Positions 17,787 to 26,734 of a DNA stretch of 64,000 nt are shown piece after piece (the first letter of the stretch is position 1; the number at the start of each line of letters is the position of its first letter). The stretch spans positions 2,692,001 through 2,756,000 of the forward strand of contig NC_010556.1 of NCBI RefSeq assembly GCF_000019905.1. The letters are read 5' to 3'. This DNA is from Exiguobacterium artemiae 255-15. GTDB taxonomy: Bacteria > Bacillota > Bacilli > Exiguobacteriales > Exiguobacteriaceae. Made by a program: the position numbers and the translations under genes. The notes beneath the pieces are model-generated. The model did not search any database, had not been told where the DNA came from, and worked only from the letters and a program-made list of their open reading frames with translations.

Positions 17787-18437
17787 GTGACTCCGATTCA
17801 TCACATATTACACGAAGTCCTCCACCAATATGGAGCGTTCGGACTCGCAATTCTTCTGGCCGGTGGAATCGTCGGTCTTCCGGTTCCGGACGAGACGTTA
17901 CTCGTCATGTCAGGATTTTGGATGCATCACGGTGATTTACCGCTCGTCGGAACGATTCTTGCCGCCTATGCCGGCAGTTGTATCGGTATGACGATCAGCT
18001 ACGTGCTCGGTTTGAAGCTCGGAATGCCGTTACTGCATCGAATGGCTCCGAAATTACGGATTTCTGAAAAACATATCTTTAAAGCCGAAGCCGGATTTTT
18101 ACGTTACGGAAAAACCGTTCTAATCATCGGTTACTACATACCGGGTCTTCGGCAGTTGTCCGCCTTTTTTGCCGGTGTCTCGAAAATGCCGTTCCGGATC
18201 TTCGCCACCTATGCGTATACAGGTGCTCTCATTTGGATCAGTGTTTTTTTAGGAGCCGGATATTTTTTAGGGCGTCATTTTTCCTTCAGTCTACTGCTCG
18301 AACATTTCGCGAACAATCCGGATACACTCCCTTACCTGGTCGGTGCTGCCGGTGCAATCGGCCTGTCTTTCGTTCTGAAAACGTACCTGACGTATCGTGC
18401 AAAATTCAGCCTATACAAAAACAGCCTGCTCCAGTGA
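17787..18437 (+). CDS. DedA family membrane protein
   Basis: This 216-residue polytopic protein has the DedA/SNARE-associated domain with LPVPDETLLVMSG near residue 33, the re-entrant GSCIGMTISYVLG and the conserved FLRYGKTVLIIGYYIPGLRQLSAFFAG motif. The family acts in membrane homeostasis and, in Bacillales members, in undecaprenyl-phosphate or phosphatidylethanolamine flipping; the substrate here is unknown. The start is odd: the GTG at 17787 overlaps the AAGGAAGGTGA ribosome binding site, an in-frame stop lies three codons upstream, and the next well-spaced codon is an ATT at 17796. Confidence 0.88.
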   Translation: MTPIHHILHEVLHQYGAFGLAILLAGGIVGLPVPDETLLVMSGFWMHHGDLPLVGTILAAYAGSCIGMTISYVLGLKLGMPLLHRMAPKLRISEKHIFKAEAGFLRYGKTVLIIGYYIPGLRQLSAFFAGVSKMPFRIFATYAYTGALIWISVFLGAGYFLGRHFSFSLLLEHFANNPDTLPYLVGAAGAIGLSFVLKTYLTYRAKFSLYKNSLLQ

Positions 18438-18459
18438 TGGAGACAGGCTGTTTTTTAAT
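18418..18459. terminator. bidirectional intrinsic terminator
   Basis: Arms AACAGCCTG and CAGGCTGTT with A and T runs on both sides lie between dedA and the convergent rpmE2. Confidence 0.9.
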
Positions 18460-18472
18460 ACTGAAGTCGCAA

Positions 18473-18718
18473 TTACTTGCGGCCGTATTTTTTGTTGAAG
18501 CGATCGACACGACCGTCTGCAGCGTTGAACTTTTGACGACCAGTGTAGAATGGGTGCGAGTCCGAAGACACATCCACACGGATGAGTGGGTACTCGTTTC
18601 CATCTTCCCAAGTGATTGTCTCGTTCGAAGAACGTGTAGAACCAGTCAAGAATTTGTACTCAGTAGTTGAGTCCATAAATACAACTTTGTTGTAGTTTGG
18701 GTGAATTCCTTGTTTCAT
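18473..18718 (-). CDS. rpmE2: 50S ribosomal protein L31, type B
   Basis: This 81-residue ribosomal protein carries the family stretch [13 protein letters not shown] and ends RFNKKYGRK. It lacks the four zinc-binding cysteines of type A L31, so it is the zinc-independent C- form. In B. subtilis the rho-linked copy is the zinc form and the C- form is a separate Zur-controlled gene; here the C- form sits at the rho locus. AAGGAG lies about 9 bases before the ATG. It probably shares readthrough from rho, 97 bases upstream. Confidence 0.96.
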   Translation of the reverse strand: MKQGIHPNYNKVVFMDSTTEYKFLTGSTRSSNETITWEDGNEYPLIRVDVSSDSHPFYTGRQKFNAADGRVDRFNKKYGRK

Positions 18719-18815
18719 GGTTGTTTTCTCTCCTTCCGCCCTGGTTCATTTGCTGAGCCAGAGTAAGTTACCTTCCTATACTAAACGATTTTTTCATGCC
18801 CCGCAATACCTATTT

Positions 18816-20180
18816 TCAAGTCGTTGTGTCGGTTTTCGTCACACGTGGCTTCACAGGCGCACGCCGGACGGGTTTCTTCTTTTCTTTCTCCAGTTCAACG
18901 AAAAATTCTTCGTTATTTTTTGTATCCCGGATCTTGCGTAAAAAGCTGTCGACGAACTCATTGGACTCGTTCATCGTCCGGCGGATCGTCCATAAGGCAT
19001 CCAGTTGTTCCTTCGGTAACAGCAACTCTTCTTTCCGTGTTCCGGATTTCCGAATATCAATCGCCGGGAAGATCCGGCGCTCGGATAATTTCCGGTCCAG
19101 ATGCAGTTCCATGTTCCCCGTCCCTTTAAACTCTTCATAGATGACATCATCCATCCGTGAACCGGTCTCGACAAGAGCAGTCGCAAGAATCGTCAGGCTG
19201 CCGCCGTGTTCGATGTTCCGTGCGGCACCGAAAAAGCGTTTCGGCTTGTGGAAAGCTGCCGGGTCAATCCCGCCGGACAATGTTCGTCCACTTTGCGGCA
19301 CAGTAAGGTTATAAGCCCGTGTCAAACGCGTAATCGAATCCATTAAAATGACGACATCTTTTTTATGTTCGACGAGACGCATTGCCCGTTCCAACACAAG
19401 TTCTGAAATCCGGACGTGATTGTCCGGTGTTTCGTCAAATGTCGAACTGACGACATCTGCGCCCGGGACGGAACGTTCGATATCCGTCACTTCTTCCGGC
19501 CGTTCGTCGATCAATAGAATAATCAGTTCAACATCCGGATGGTTAACTTGGATTGAGTTCGCGATTTCTTTTAATAGAGAAGTCTTACCTGCTTTTGGCG
19601 GCGCGACGATCAGACCGCGCTGACCAAAGCCGACCGGCGCAATCATATCCATCACCCGGACCGACAAATGGCGTGGTTCTGTCTCAAGGCGCATCAAACG
19701 ATCCGGATAGATTGGTGTCAATGCCGGGAAGAACAGACGGTTCCGGGCTGTATCCGGCGCTTCTCCATTGACGGCTTCCACACTTAATAAGCCTTGGAAC
19801 CGTTCATTTTCTTTTGGCGGACGAACTTTCCCAGTCACGACGTCTCCGTTACGGAGATTAAAGCGGCGGATTTGTGAAGCGGCGATATAGATGTCTTCAG
19901 AGGATTGCGAGTAGTTGATAGGACGAAGGAAGCCGAAGCCGCCGTCATTTTGCATTTGTGGGTTTCCGGGGATGACTTCGAGTACCCCCTCGAGGAAATA
20001 AAGACCGGTGGATTCTGCCTGCGCTTTAAGAATCTTGAACATCAATTCGCGCTTACGAGCCTCACGGTACTGTGGTACGTTTTTTGTTTTGGCGATTTCA
20101 TATAAATCTTTTAATGTCAGGTTACTTAATTGAGCAAGTGTATAGGAACGTTCTGGTTTGTCAGTTTTTTCAGTTGGCAT
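18816..20180 (-). CDS. rho: transcription termination factor Rho
   Basis: This 454-residue hexameric RNA helicase has an N-terminal Rho-N domain (about 10-55), the RNA-binding cold-shock domain with GFGFLRP, Walker [12 protein letters not shown], Walker [12 protein letters not shown], the Q-loop region [13 protein letters not shown] and a basic C-terminal tail. The start MPTEKTD is preferred because AGGTGA lies 6 bases upstream, whereas the ATG two codons earlier abuts it. It lies in the Bacillus-type glpX-rho-rpmE-tdk order, with two extra genes inserted between glpX and rho. Confidence 0.97.
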   Translation of the reverse strand: MPTEKTDKPERSYTLAQLSNLTLKDLYEIAKTKNVPQYREARKRELMFKILKAQAESTGLYFLEGVLEVIPGNPQMQNDGGFGFLRPINYSQSSEDIYIAASQIRRFNLRNGDVVTGKVRPPKENERFQGLLSVEAVNGEAPDTARNRLFFPALTPIYPDRLMRLETEPRHLSVRVMDMIAPVGFGQRGLIVAPPKAGKTSLLKEIANSIQVNHPDVELIILLIDERPEEVTDIERSVPGADVVSSTFDETPDNHVRISELVLERAMRLVEHKKDVVILMDSITRLTRAYNLTVPQSGRTLSGGIDPAAFHKPKRFFGAARNIEHGGSLTILATALVETGSRMDDVIYEEFKGTGNMELHLDRKLSERRIFPAIDIRKSGTRKEELLLPKEQLDALWTIRRTMNESNEFVDSFLRKIRDTKNNEEFFVELEKEKKKPVRRAPVKPRVTKTDTTT

Positions 20181-20541
20181 ATGCATTCACCTATTCTTCG
20201 TATAAATTCAGGAGCAAAGGATGTCTTCTTCATGGTGCAAAGGATCATGTTGCAGATTCTTCGTGAATTAAAGGTATCACATTTCATCCATTTCGTCGTG
20301 ATTTAAGAAATGGGAATTTCTTCTTTGTAATATTCGAGTATATTATTGCAATTATGTTACAAAAACGTCATGTTTTGTAGCGGAACTGAAAAAACGTTTT
20401 CATGTATCCGCATGCTAAGATAATCGTGCAGAGAAAAACTTACACAGTTGTAAGGCATACTGCTTAAACAAACACTTAATAAGATACATCATATAACTCG
20501 GTTTTCAAAACTACTTTAAAATGACATGGAGGATTTCACAT
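20181..20541. other. divergent intergenic region, rho leader and NlpC/P60 promoter region
   Basis: This 361-base AT-rich stretch holds no credible gene. A 16-base near-palindrome TGAAAAAACGTTTTCA at 20387 resembles a stretched cre site but has two extra bases. The long leader of rho would fit its known autoregulation in other bacteria; I could not place promoters with confidence. Confidence 0.5.
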
Positions 20542-21225
20542 ATGAAACGTTTTCTAGCATCGGTCGCGACAGCAGCATTAGTGGTTTCAGGATTTGCATC
20601 AGTGGGAACAGGTAAGGTTGAAGCAGCTTCTACAGTAACTAAAGTTAAGATCACAGACAGCGGATTACGTGTTCGTACGGGCCCTTCTACAAAAGCAAGC
20701 ATCGTTGGTAAAGTAAACGCAGGCCAAACATTTACATACAAAGGTAAATCAGGCAGCTGGACTAAAATTTCATACGGTGGGAAAACACGTTACGTTTCGA
20801 CACAGTATACGAAAACATATAAGTCTTCTACTTCAACGGCTAAAAAATCAACAACTTCATCTTCAACACGTACACGCCTTCTAAGCGAAGCAGCAAAACA
20901 TAAAGGAACTCCTTATGTATGGGGCGGAACGACAACTCGTGGATTTGACTGCTCTGGTTTCACAAGCTACGTCTACAAAAAAGCAGCAGGCAAAACATTA
21001 CCACGTACGTCTTCTTCACAATATGCTTCTTCTAGAAAAGTAAGTGTTTCAAACGTTCAACCTGGAGATCTTGTTTTCTTCTCACACGGTAGCGGCATTC
21101 AGCACGTCGGTATGGCAACAAGCAAAACAAGCATGGTTAACTCAGAAACAGGCGGCGTTAAATACTCTAGCTTCAAATCAGGTTACTGGGGTTCACGCCT
21201 TGTCGGCGCGGGTTCATACCTATAA
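20542..21225 (+). CDS. secreted SH3b-NlpC/P60 cell-wall hydrolase
   Basis: This 227-residue secreted peptidoglycan endopeptidase has a signal peptide (about 1-29, ending VEA), one bacterial SH3 domain (about 33-92, GLRVRTGPSTKASIVGKV), a Ser/Thr/Lys-rich linker, and an NlpC/P60 catalytic domain (about 112-227). The catalytic Cys is in FDCSGFTSYVYK and the His in IQHVGMA. It should cut the gamma-D-Glu-diamino acid bond of stem peptides. The ATG is 9 bases after GGAGG. Its codon use is more A-rich than that of neighbours, as is common for highly expressed wall proteins. It interrupts the ancestral glpX-rho linkage. Confidence 0.93.
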   Translation: MKRFLASVATAALVVSGFASVGTGKVEAASTVTKVKITDSGLRVRTGPSTKASIVGKVNAGQTFTYKGKSGSWTKISYGGKTRYVSTQYTKTYKSSTSTAKKSTTSSSTRTRLLSEAAKHKGTPYVWGGTTTRGFDCSGFTSYVYKKAAGKTLPRTSSSQYASSRKVSVSNVQPGDLVFFSHGSGIQHVGMATSKTSMVNSETGGVKYSSFKSGYWGSRLVGAGSYL

Positions 21226-21237
21226 TTGAAATTACCA

Positions 21238-21270
21238 AGCGGTTGAGCATCGGCTCGATCGCTTTTTTTC
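21238..21270 (+). terminator. intrinsic terminator
   Basis: An imperfect hairpin with AGCG/CGCT and GAGC/GCTC pairs is followed by TTTTTTT after the NlpC/P60 gene. Confidence 0.75.
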
Positions 21271-21297
21271 TACCCGATTATCTAAGGAGGACATGTC

Positions 21298-22068
21298 ATG
21301 AACGTATTAATCACCGGCGCATCTGCCGGAATCGGTCGCGAACTGGCTTATCTGCATGCGGAACAGGGAGATCATCTGTTACTGGTCGGACGGAACGCCG
21401 AACAACTTTTCGAAACGAAACACTTTGTCGAACAACGCGGTGGATCTGCCGTCGTGCTTCCATATGATATCGGGCAATCGCTTCAAATTAAAGCCCTGTT
21501 ACGTGCGACAGAGAACACTCCGGTCGATATTTTAATCAACAATGCCGGGTTTGGTCTGTACGGGGAATTCATCGAGACGGATTTAGCACGCGAACTCAAT
21601 ATGATTGACGTCAATATCCGGGCACTGACACATTTGACGAAAGCTTTTGCCCGGCGAATGAAAATACAGGGTGGCGGACGGATCATTCAGATTGCTTCGA
21701 CCTCGTCTTTTCACGGCGGTCCTTTGATGAGCGTCTATTATGCGACAAAAGCGTACGTCCTCAGTTTTTCGGAAGCTTTGGCAGACGAGCTCGCCCCCTA
21801 CAACATTCAAGTGACAGCGGTTTGTCCGGGAGCGACGCATACGGATTTCGCCAAAACGGCCGATTTAGCAACGTCCGGATTGTTTAAGCGTCCCGGCATC
21901 ATGGACGCGCCAACCGTCGCGCAACTTTCCTTCGACGGATACATGAACGGAAAAACACTTGTCATTCCGGGTCGCAGTAATACGGTTTATGTCTTCATGA
22001 CCCGTTTCTTCTCCCGCCGGAAACTCGTTCAGATGACACATCAGTTGCAGGCTCCGGCCAATCATTAA
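21298..22068 (+). CDS. short-chain dehydrogenase/reductase
   Basis: This 256-residue classical SDR has the NAD(P)-binding TGASAGIGR at the N-terminus, NNAG (about residue 82), a serine in IASTSS and the catalytic YYATK (about 142-146). The Arg in VGRNAEQL suggests NADP preference. Substrate unknown; the C-terminal stretch with MTRFFSRRKLV resembles DltE/YqjQ-type SDRs associated with the membrane. AAGGAGG lies 7 bases before the ATG. It is followed by copy A of the structured repeat rather than by a simple terminator. Confidence 0.88.
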   Translation: MNVLITGASAGIGRELAYLHAEQGDHLLLVGRNAEQLFETKHFVEQRGGSAVVLPYDIGQSLQIKALLRATENTPVDILINNAGFGLYGEFIETDLARELNMIDVNIRALTHLTKAFARRMKIQGGGRIIQIASTSSFHGGPLMSVYYATKAYVLSFSEALADELAPYNIQVTAVCPGATHTDFAKTADLATSGLFKRPGIMDAPTVAQLSFDGYMNGKTLVIPGRSNTVYVFMTRFFSRRKLVQMTHQLQAPANH

Positions 22069-22123
22069 TAGAGTTTCTTGCGACAAACAGTTCCGGCATA
22101 CAATAATCAAACAAGGTTGACTC

Positions 22124-22325
22124 AAACAGAGATCCCTCGTCTTTTCACGCCCTTTCCTCAGGCGAGACACAAGCCAGCCTGCCTCATCCAGGCAGGAAAC
22201 CGGGTCTTGTTTGTCTCTGACAGCGCAAGCTCGCTGCTTTTTCTTGTAGAAGTGGCGTGAAGTAAGTGATCCCTGTTTAAACGGAATGAGGGTGGCAGAA
22301 TAATAATCTGCCACCCTCATCTTTG
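22124..22325 (+). repeat. structured 3-prime repeat element, copy A
   Basis: A 155-base imperfect palindrome (22124-22278) with ends AAACAGAGATC and GATCCCTGTTT contains the shared blocks TTCACGC, CTTTCCTCAGGCGAGACA, GTCTCTGACAGCGCAAG and CGTGAA. It is followed by the strong hairpin at 22286-22320 (arms ATGAGGGTGGCAGA / TCTGCCACCCTCAT). It lies 56 bases after the SDR stop, in the sense of that gene. Related copies are at 22487, 32162 and 43066. Confidence 0.85.
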
Positions 22326-22420
22326 TAAAGACTGACGTTTGAGTCAGCTCTGTTTTCTCGGACAGGGAAGTTCAATGCACCACCAAGCATTTCAAACGAA
22401 ATCTTTTACTCTCTGCATGC

Positions 22421-22644
22421 AAAAAGGGAGGTGGATTTTCGAATTTACGAAAATCCATCTCCCTTGTGCAATACATCATCGATTTAAAAAGAATGACGTT
22501 CTTCACGCGACTCCTACGGGAAAAAGCGCAGTTTTTCCGCGCTGTCAGAGACAAACGAGACCCGACTACTTGTCCATTTGGACAAAGTAGGCGCAGCTTG
22601 TGTCTCGCCCGAGGAAAGCAGGTGAAGAAAACGTAGATTCTTTT
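22421..22644 (-). repeat. structured 3-prime repeat element, copy B
   Basis: The minus strand from 22644 down to 22487 matches copy A: TTCACCTGCTTTCCTCGGG, CGAGACACAAGC, TTTGTCTCTGACAGCGC and GCGCTTTTTCCCGTAGGAG. Its ends are AAAAGAATCTACG and CGTCATTCTTTTT. It is followed by a hairpin at 22424-22465 (arms AAGGGAGATGGATTTTCG / CGAAAATCCACCTCCCTT) and a T run. It begins 19 bases after the glpX stop, in the sense of glpX, facing copy A. Confidence 0.85.
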
Positions 22645-22663
22645 GATAAGACCATCGAAACGA

Positions 22664-23629
22664 TTACTTAATCACAAGCTTCGGTTTTTTCTTGAACGAG
22701 TGAATACCTTCAACGAAACGAACCGTTCCCGACTTCGCCCGCATGACGACCGAGTGCGTTTGACCGCCTTGTGCCGTGAACTGAACACCTTTCATCAACT
22801 CGCTGTCTGTGACACCGGTTGCTGCGAAGATGCAGTCATCTCCCGTGACAAGATCATCCATCATAAGGATTTTCGACGGATCTTCGATGCCCATCTTCTT
22901 GCATCGTGCGACTTCTGCTTCATCCGCCGGCAAGAGACGGCCTTGAAGTTCTCCGCCGAGACATTTTAAGGCAACGGCTGCAAGAACACCTTCCGGCGCC
23001 CCGCCTGAACCGAGCAGAATATCAATCCCGGTGTGCGGGAAAGCTGTATTGATGGCTGCCGCGACATCTCCGTCACCAATCAAACGAATCCGGGCCCCTG
23101 TTGCGCGAATACGTTGAATGATTTCTTCATGGCGTTCCCGGTCAAGAATCGAGACGACGACGTCTTCGATTTCTTTGTTTTTCGCTTTTGCGACTGCAGC
23201 GATGTTTTCTTCGATTGTCGCATCTAAGCTGATATGTCCCGCTGCTTCCGGTCCGACCGCAATTTTATCCATGTACATATCCGGTGCGTGTAACAAATCA
23301 CCGGCATCTGCGACTGCAAGAACTGCGAGTGCACCCCATGTTCCTTTGGCGACGATGTTCGTCCCCTCAAGCGGATCAACTGCGACATCAAGACGCGGTC
23401 CGTATCCATTTCCGAGTTTCTCACCGATATACAGCATCGGTGCCTCATCCATTTCCCCTTCGCCGATGACGACTGTTCCTTTCATCGGGATCGTATCAAA
23501 TACATCACGCATGGCGCTGGTTGCTGCATCATCCGCCTCGTTTTTCAAGCCCTTCCCCATCCAGCGTGCCGAAGCCAGTGCTGCTGCCTCTGTTACGCGT
23601 ACGAGTTCCATCGATAAACTTCTCTCCAT
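22664..23629 (-). CDS. glpX: fructose-1,6-bisphosphatase, class II
   Basis: This 321-residue gluconeogenic enzyme hydrolyses fructose 1,6-bisphosphate. It contains [18 protein letters not shown], the metal-binding VDPLEGTN, and [14 protein letters not shown]. It starts [20 protein letters not shown], as does B. subtilis GlpX, with GAGGGG 9 bases upstream. It lies next to murZ as in B. subtilis. Its 3-prime flank carries repeat copy B. Confidence 0.96.
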   Translation of the reverse strand: MERSLSMELVRVTEAAALASARWMGKGLKNEADDAATSAMRDVFDTIPMKGTVVIGEGEMDEAPMLYIGEKLGNGYGPRLDVAVDPLEGTNIVAKGTWGALAVLAVADAGDLLHAPDMYMDKIAVGPEAAGHISLDATIEENIAAVAKAKNKEIEDVVVSILDRERHEEIIQRIRATGARIRLIGDGDVAAAINTAFPHTGIDILLGSGGAPEGVLAAVALKCLGGELQGRLLPADEAEVARCKKMGIEDPSKILMMDDLVTGDDCIFAATGVTDSELMKGVQFTAQGGQTHSVVMRAKSGTVRFVEGIHSFKKKPKLVIK

Positions 23630-23660
23630 GTGTATAATCCCCTCTCCCTAACTGAAAACC

Positions 23661-24908
23661 TTAAACCGTTTCGCGCCAAACAAGAGCGCCGAGTCCTTTT
23701 AACTTCTCGTCAAACCGTTCGTAGCTTTGATCAAGTACTTCTGCATGGTGTAATAACGTTTCACCGGAAGCAAGCATTCCACTTAACACGAGTGCCGCGG
23801 CACCACGTGGATCATGGGCTTCAATTTCAGTGCCGCGCAATGCTTCACCGCCGCGGATGATGATTGAAGCGTCTTCGTGGGTAATCCGTGCATTCAGGCG
23901 CCGCATTTCCTGGACATGCCGGAAACGTTGCGGATACAGCTTGTCGACGACGACACTTGCGCCTTTCGGTTTCAACAGGACAGCCGAAATGACCGGTTGC
24001 AGATCACTCGGAAATCCTCCGTAATGAAAGACACGAATATCAATCGGTTTCGCCATATCGATGGACGCTGTGACCGAATCATCCGCCAACTCGATTTTAG
24101 CCCCGAACCGTTCCAACTTTTGAATGATGCTTTCAAGATGTAACGGAATGACGTTATCAACCGTCACGCGGCCGAGGACGGCTCCCATTGCCAGGAACGT
24201 CCCTGCTTCCATCCGGTCCGGAATTAACGTATGACGGCATCCTTGAAGCGTCTCGACGCCTTTGATTCGAATCTCATCGGTCCCTGCACCTTTGACACTC
24301 GCACCCATGTTCGTCAACATCGTACTCACGTCGATGACTTCCGGATCACACGCTGCATTTTCAATGACCGTCGTTCCTTCCGCCATGACAGCGACCAGCA
24401 AGGCACTAATGGTCGCACCGAATGAAGGAAGGTCCAGATAAATCCGGTTTCCCTTCAACTCTTCGACGTTCATGTAGTAAACCCCTTGTTCATTTCGCAT
24501 CTCGACACCGAGTCGTTCCAGTGCCTTGATGTGTAAATCAATCGGTCGAGGACCGATGGCATAACCACCGGGCAGACCGACGACCCCCTGTTTGAATCGC
24601 GCCGCGAGAACACTCATCAGGTAAATGGATCCACGTAATTTTCGTGTATCCGTCCCGGTGAGCGGCATCGGTTCGACATGACTCGGGTCAATCGTCACCA
24701 TATCGCCTTGACGTGTTACGACAGCTCCAAGCATCTCAATGATTTGGATCATCGTCGCGACATCGCCAATGTCCGGTACCCCCTCAAGAATGACCTGTTG
24801 ATTGGTCAGCAGTGCTGCCGCGAGACACGGAATCGCACTCTGTTTCGATCCACTGATCATGACGGTTCCTTCAAGACGTTGTTGTCCTACGATATGCAAA
24901 ATGTCCAC
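23661..24908 (-). CDS. murZ: MurA/MurZ-like enolpyruvyl transferase lacking the catalytic Cys
   Basis: This 415-residue protein lies at the position of B. subtilis murAB (murZ) and aligns along its length with UDP-N-acetylglucosamine 1-carboxyvinyltransferase. Family motifs are kept around Lys22 (ISGSKQSA), Arg121 (GPRPID), IPDRMEAGTF and FPSDLQP. The active-site loop, however, reads LPGGYAIGPRP: the Cys (Cys115 in E. coli) that binds phosphoenolpyruvate and fosfomycin is Tyr116, the usual Asn23 is Gln, and RASYYLMG is RGSIYLMS. It is either a fosfomycin-insensitive enzyme or a paralogue with another job; a second, canonical murA would be expected elsewhere. It has no frame break, so it is under selection. 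Confidence 0.88.
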   Translation of the reverse strand: MDILHIVGQQRLEGTVMISGSKQSAIPCLAAALLTNQQVILEGVPDIGDVATMIQIIEMLGAVVTRQGDMVTIDPSHVEPMPLTGTDTRKLRGSIYLMSVLAARFKQGVVGLPGGYAIGPRPIDLHIKALERLGVEMRNEQGVYYMNVEELKGNRIYLDLPSFGATISALLVAVMAEGTTVIENAACDPEVIDVSTMLTNMGASVKGAGTDEIRIKGVETLQGCRHTLIPDRMEAGTFLAMGAVLGRVTVDNVIPLHLESIIQKLERFGAKIELADDSVTASIDMAKPIDIRVFHYGGFPSDLQPVISAVLLKPKGASVVVDKLYPQRFRHVQEMRRLNARITHEDASIIIRGGEALRGTEIEAHDPRGAAALVLSGMLASGETLLHHAEVLDQSYERFDEKLKGLGALVWRETV

Positions 24909-24935
24909 ATTCCATCAACCTTTCTCTACAATCTG

Positions 24936-25583
24936 TTATTGCTGCGCTTTTTCCCAGTCAGCCAGGAAACGTTCGATTCCCTGCGTCGTTAACGGGTGTT
25001 GCGTCAGTGATTCAATGACATTAAGCGGAATCGTCGCAATGTCTGCTCCAGCGAGCGCCGCATTCGTGACGTGAACCGGATTACGAACAGAAGCCGCGAT
25101 GATTTGTGTCGGAATATCATGAATGACGAAGATTTGGGCAATCGTTTCGACAAGCCCCATTCCGTCTTGCCCGATATCATCCAGACGACCGAGGAACGGC
25201 GATACGTATGTCGCGCCGGCACGTGCCGCAAGCAAGGCCTGGTTCGGATTGAAGATCAACGTGACGTTCGTCGTGATGTTTTCTTTTGAAAGTGCTGCAA
25301 CAGCCTCAAGTCCTGCCGGTGTCATCGGAACCTTTACCGTAATGTTCGGTGCAATCTGAGCAAGTTCCTTCCCTTCCCGAATCATTCCTTCTGCATCGAG
25401 GGCAATGACTTCAGCGCTGACTGAGACGTCTCCGACGATCTCACAGATTTCGCGCAGTCGTGTATGGAAATCGACGCCTTCTTTTGCGACGAGTGACGGG
25501 TTTGTCGTAACCCCATCTAAAATCCCCATTTTATGTGCTTTTTTAATATCCTCTACGTTTGCTGTGTCGATAAAAAATCTCAT
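24936..25583 (-). CDS. tal: transaldolase, fructose-6-phosphate aldolase-like
   Basis: This 215-residue small-type transaldolase (TalC/FSA, YwjH group) has the conserved start [16 protein letters not shown], the [11 protein letters not shown] loop, the Schiff-base Lys in [11 protein letters not shown] and [12 protein letters not shown]. It transfers dihydroxyacetone units between sugar phosphates in the pentose phosphate pathway. The order fba-tal-murZ-glpX is the Bacillus one. Confidence 0.95.
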   Translation of the reverse strand: MRFFIDTANVEDIKKAHKMGILDGVTTNPSLVAKEGVDFHTRLREICEIVGDVSVSAEVIALDAEGMIREGKELAQIAPNITVKVPMTPAGLEAVAALSKENITTNVTLIFNPNQALLAARAGATYVSPFLGRLDDIGQDGMGLVETIAQIFVIHDIPTQIIAASVRNPVHVTNAALAGADIATIPLNVIESLTQHPLTTQGIERFLADWEKAQQ

Positions 25584-25697
25584 CTCTCTCTTTCCCCTTT
25601 CATCCCTTAAAGTATCACTTGAAATCGCTTACTCCTCCATTATAAATTTTTTCGGTGAGAAGTCCTAACGTTTTCCAAAACAATCTGCTGATTTAGA

Positions 25698-25738
25698 TGA
25701 AAAAAAGCACGATAGACGAGTGTCTATCGTGCTTTAGG
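25698..25738 (-). terminator. terminator of fba
   Basis: Perfect 14-base arms AAAGCACGATAGAC and GTCTATCGTGCTTT, followed by a T run on the minus strand, lie just after the fba stop. Confidence 0.92.
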
Positions 25739-25747
25739 CATGGAAAA

Positions 25748-26602
25748 TTAAGCTTTGTTGCTTGAACCGAACTCACGCATCTTACCGATGACAGTTTGTT
25801 TGATTGCTTCGCGACCTGGTGCGATGAATACGCGTGGGTCATATGCTTCTGGTTTCTCAGCCAAGACTTCACGAACCACTTTCGCGAACGAAATTTGGTT
25901 TTCCGTGTTGACGTTGATTTTCGAAGTACCAAGCGAAATTGCTTTTTCGATATCGTGTGTCGGGATTCCTGTTCCACCGTGAAGAACGAGTGGAAGGTTT
26001 GTTGCGTTACGGATTTCTTCCATTTCAGTGAAACCAAGGTTTGGTTCACCTTTGTATGGTCCGTGAACAGAACCGAGTGCAGGAGCAAGCGTATCGATAC
26101 CAGTTTCTTTGACGATACGAACGCAGTCGTCAAGTTTCGCGTACATGACATCACCGATGACGTCGTCTTCTTGTCCGCCAACTGTACCAACTTCCGCTTC
26201 TACTGAAACACCTTTCGAATGCGCATACTCAACAACAGCTTTTGTTGTTTCGATGTTTGTGTCGATCGGGCTATGTGAATCGTCGATCATTACAGATGTA
26301 AATCCAGCGTCGATCGCTTCTTTACATTTTTCAACGCTCGAACCGTGGTCGAGGTGGATTGCAACAGGAACTGTTACTTTCATGTCGTGAACGAGACCTT
26401 CTACCATTTTAACAACAGTGTAGAATCCGCCCATGTGACGTGCTGCACCTTCAGATACTCCAAGAATAACTGGTGACTGCTCTTCTTGAGCTGCACCGAG
26501 TACTGCTTGAGTCCACTCGAGGTTGTTGATGTTGAATTGACCTACTGCGTACTTACCTTCGAGAGCTTTGTTTAACATGTCTGTCATAGATACTAATGGC
26601 AT
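25748..26602 (-). CDS. fba: fructose-bisphosphate aldolase, class II
   Basis: This 284-residue zinc-dependent glycolytic aldolase cleaves fructose 1,6-bisphosphate. Zinc ligands are visible in HLDHGSS, in [10 protein letters not shown] with EDDV, in GSVHGPYKG and in [16 protein letters not shown] binds the phosphate. The codon choice (favoured codons, few rare ones) and near-perfect GGAGGATG spacing fit high expression. The order matches B. subtilis fbaA. A TATAAT -10 and a CACGT-AA-ACGTG palindrome lie in its leader. Confidence 0.96.
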   Translation of the reverse strand: MPLVSMTDMLNKALEGKYAVGQFNINNLEWTQAVLGAAQEEQSPVILGVSEGAARHMGGFYTVVKMVEGLVHDMKVTVPVAIHLDHGSSVEKCKEAIDAGFTSVMIDDSHSPIDTNIETTKAVVEYAHSKGVSVEAEVGTVGGQEDDVIGDVMYAKLDDCVRIVKETGIDTLAPALGSVHGPYKGEPNLGFTEMEEIRNATNLPLVLHGGTGIPTHDIEKAISLGTSKINVNTENQISFAKVVREVLAEKPEAYDPRVFIAPGREAIKQTVIGKMREFGSSNKA

Positions 26603-26633
26603 AATGACATCCTCCTCTGTTTTGATCGCTACT

Positions 26634-26666
26634 TACACGTAAACGTGCATTTTCAGACTGATTATA
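26634..26666 (-). promoter_or_regulatory. fba -10 element and leader palindrome
   Basis: On the minus strand TATAAT (26661-26666) is a consensus -10 without a clear -35. About 15 bases downstream is a palindrome with arms CACGT and ACGTG. It may be an operator in the leader; the regulator is unknown. Confidence 0.4.
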
Positions 26667-26734
26667 ACACACTGATTCACCAGAACGTACAGCATTTCAC
26701 TCCGAATTTAGGATTGTGACGACGACGTGAAGGA

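Noticed and set aside
20387-20402. A cre-like (CcpA) palindrome before the NlpC/P60 gene
   Set aside because: It is two bases longer than the cre consensus, so the half-site spacing is wrong; kept only as a note in the intergenic entry.
20320-20520. WalR sites before the NlpC/P60 gene
   Set aside because: TGTTAC and TGTTTT hexamers occur but not with the 5-base spacing that WalR needs.
22339-22590. Short open frames across the repeat pair between the SDR gene and glpX
   Set aside because: They are generated by the palindromic repeats, differ between copies and have no ribosome binding sites.
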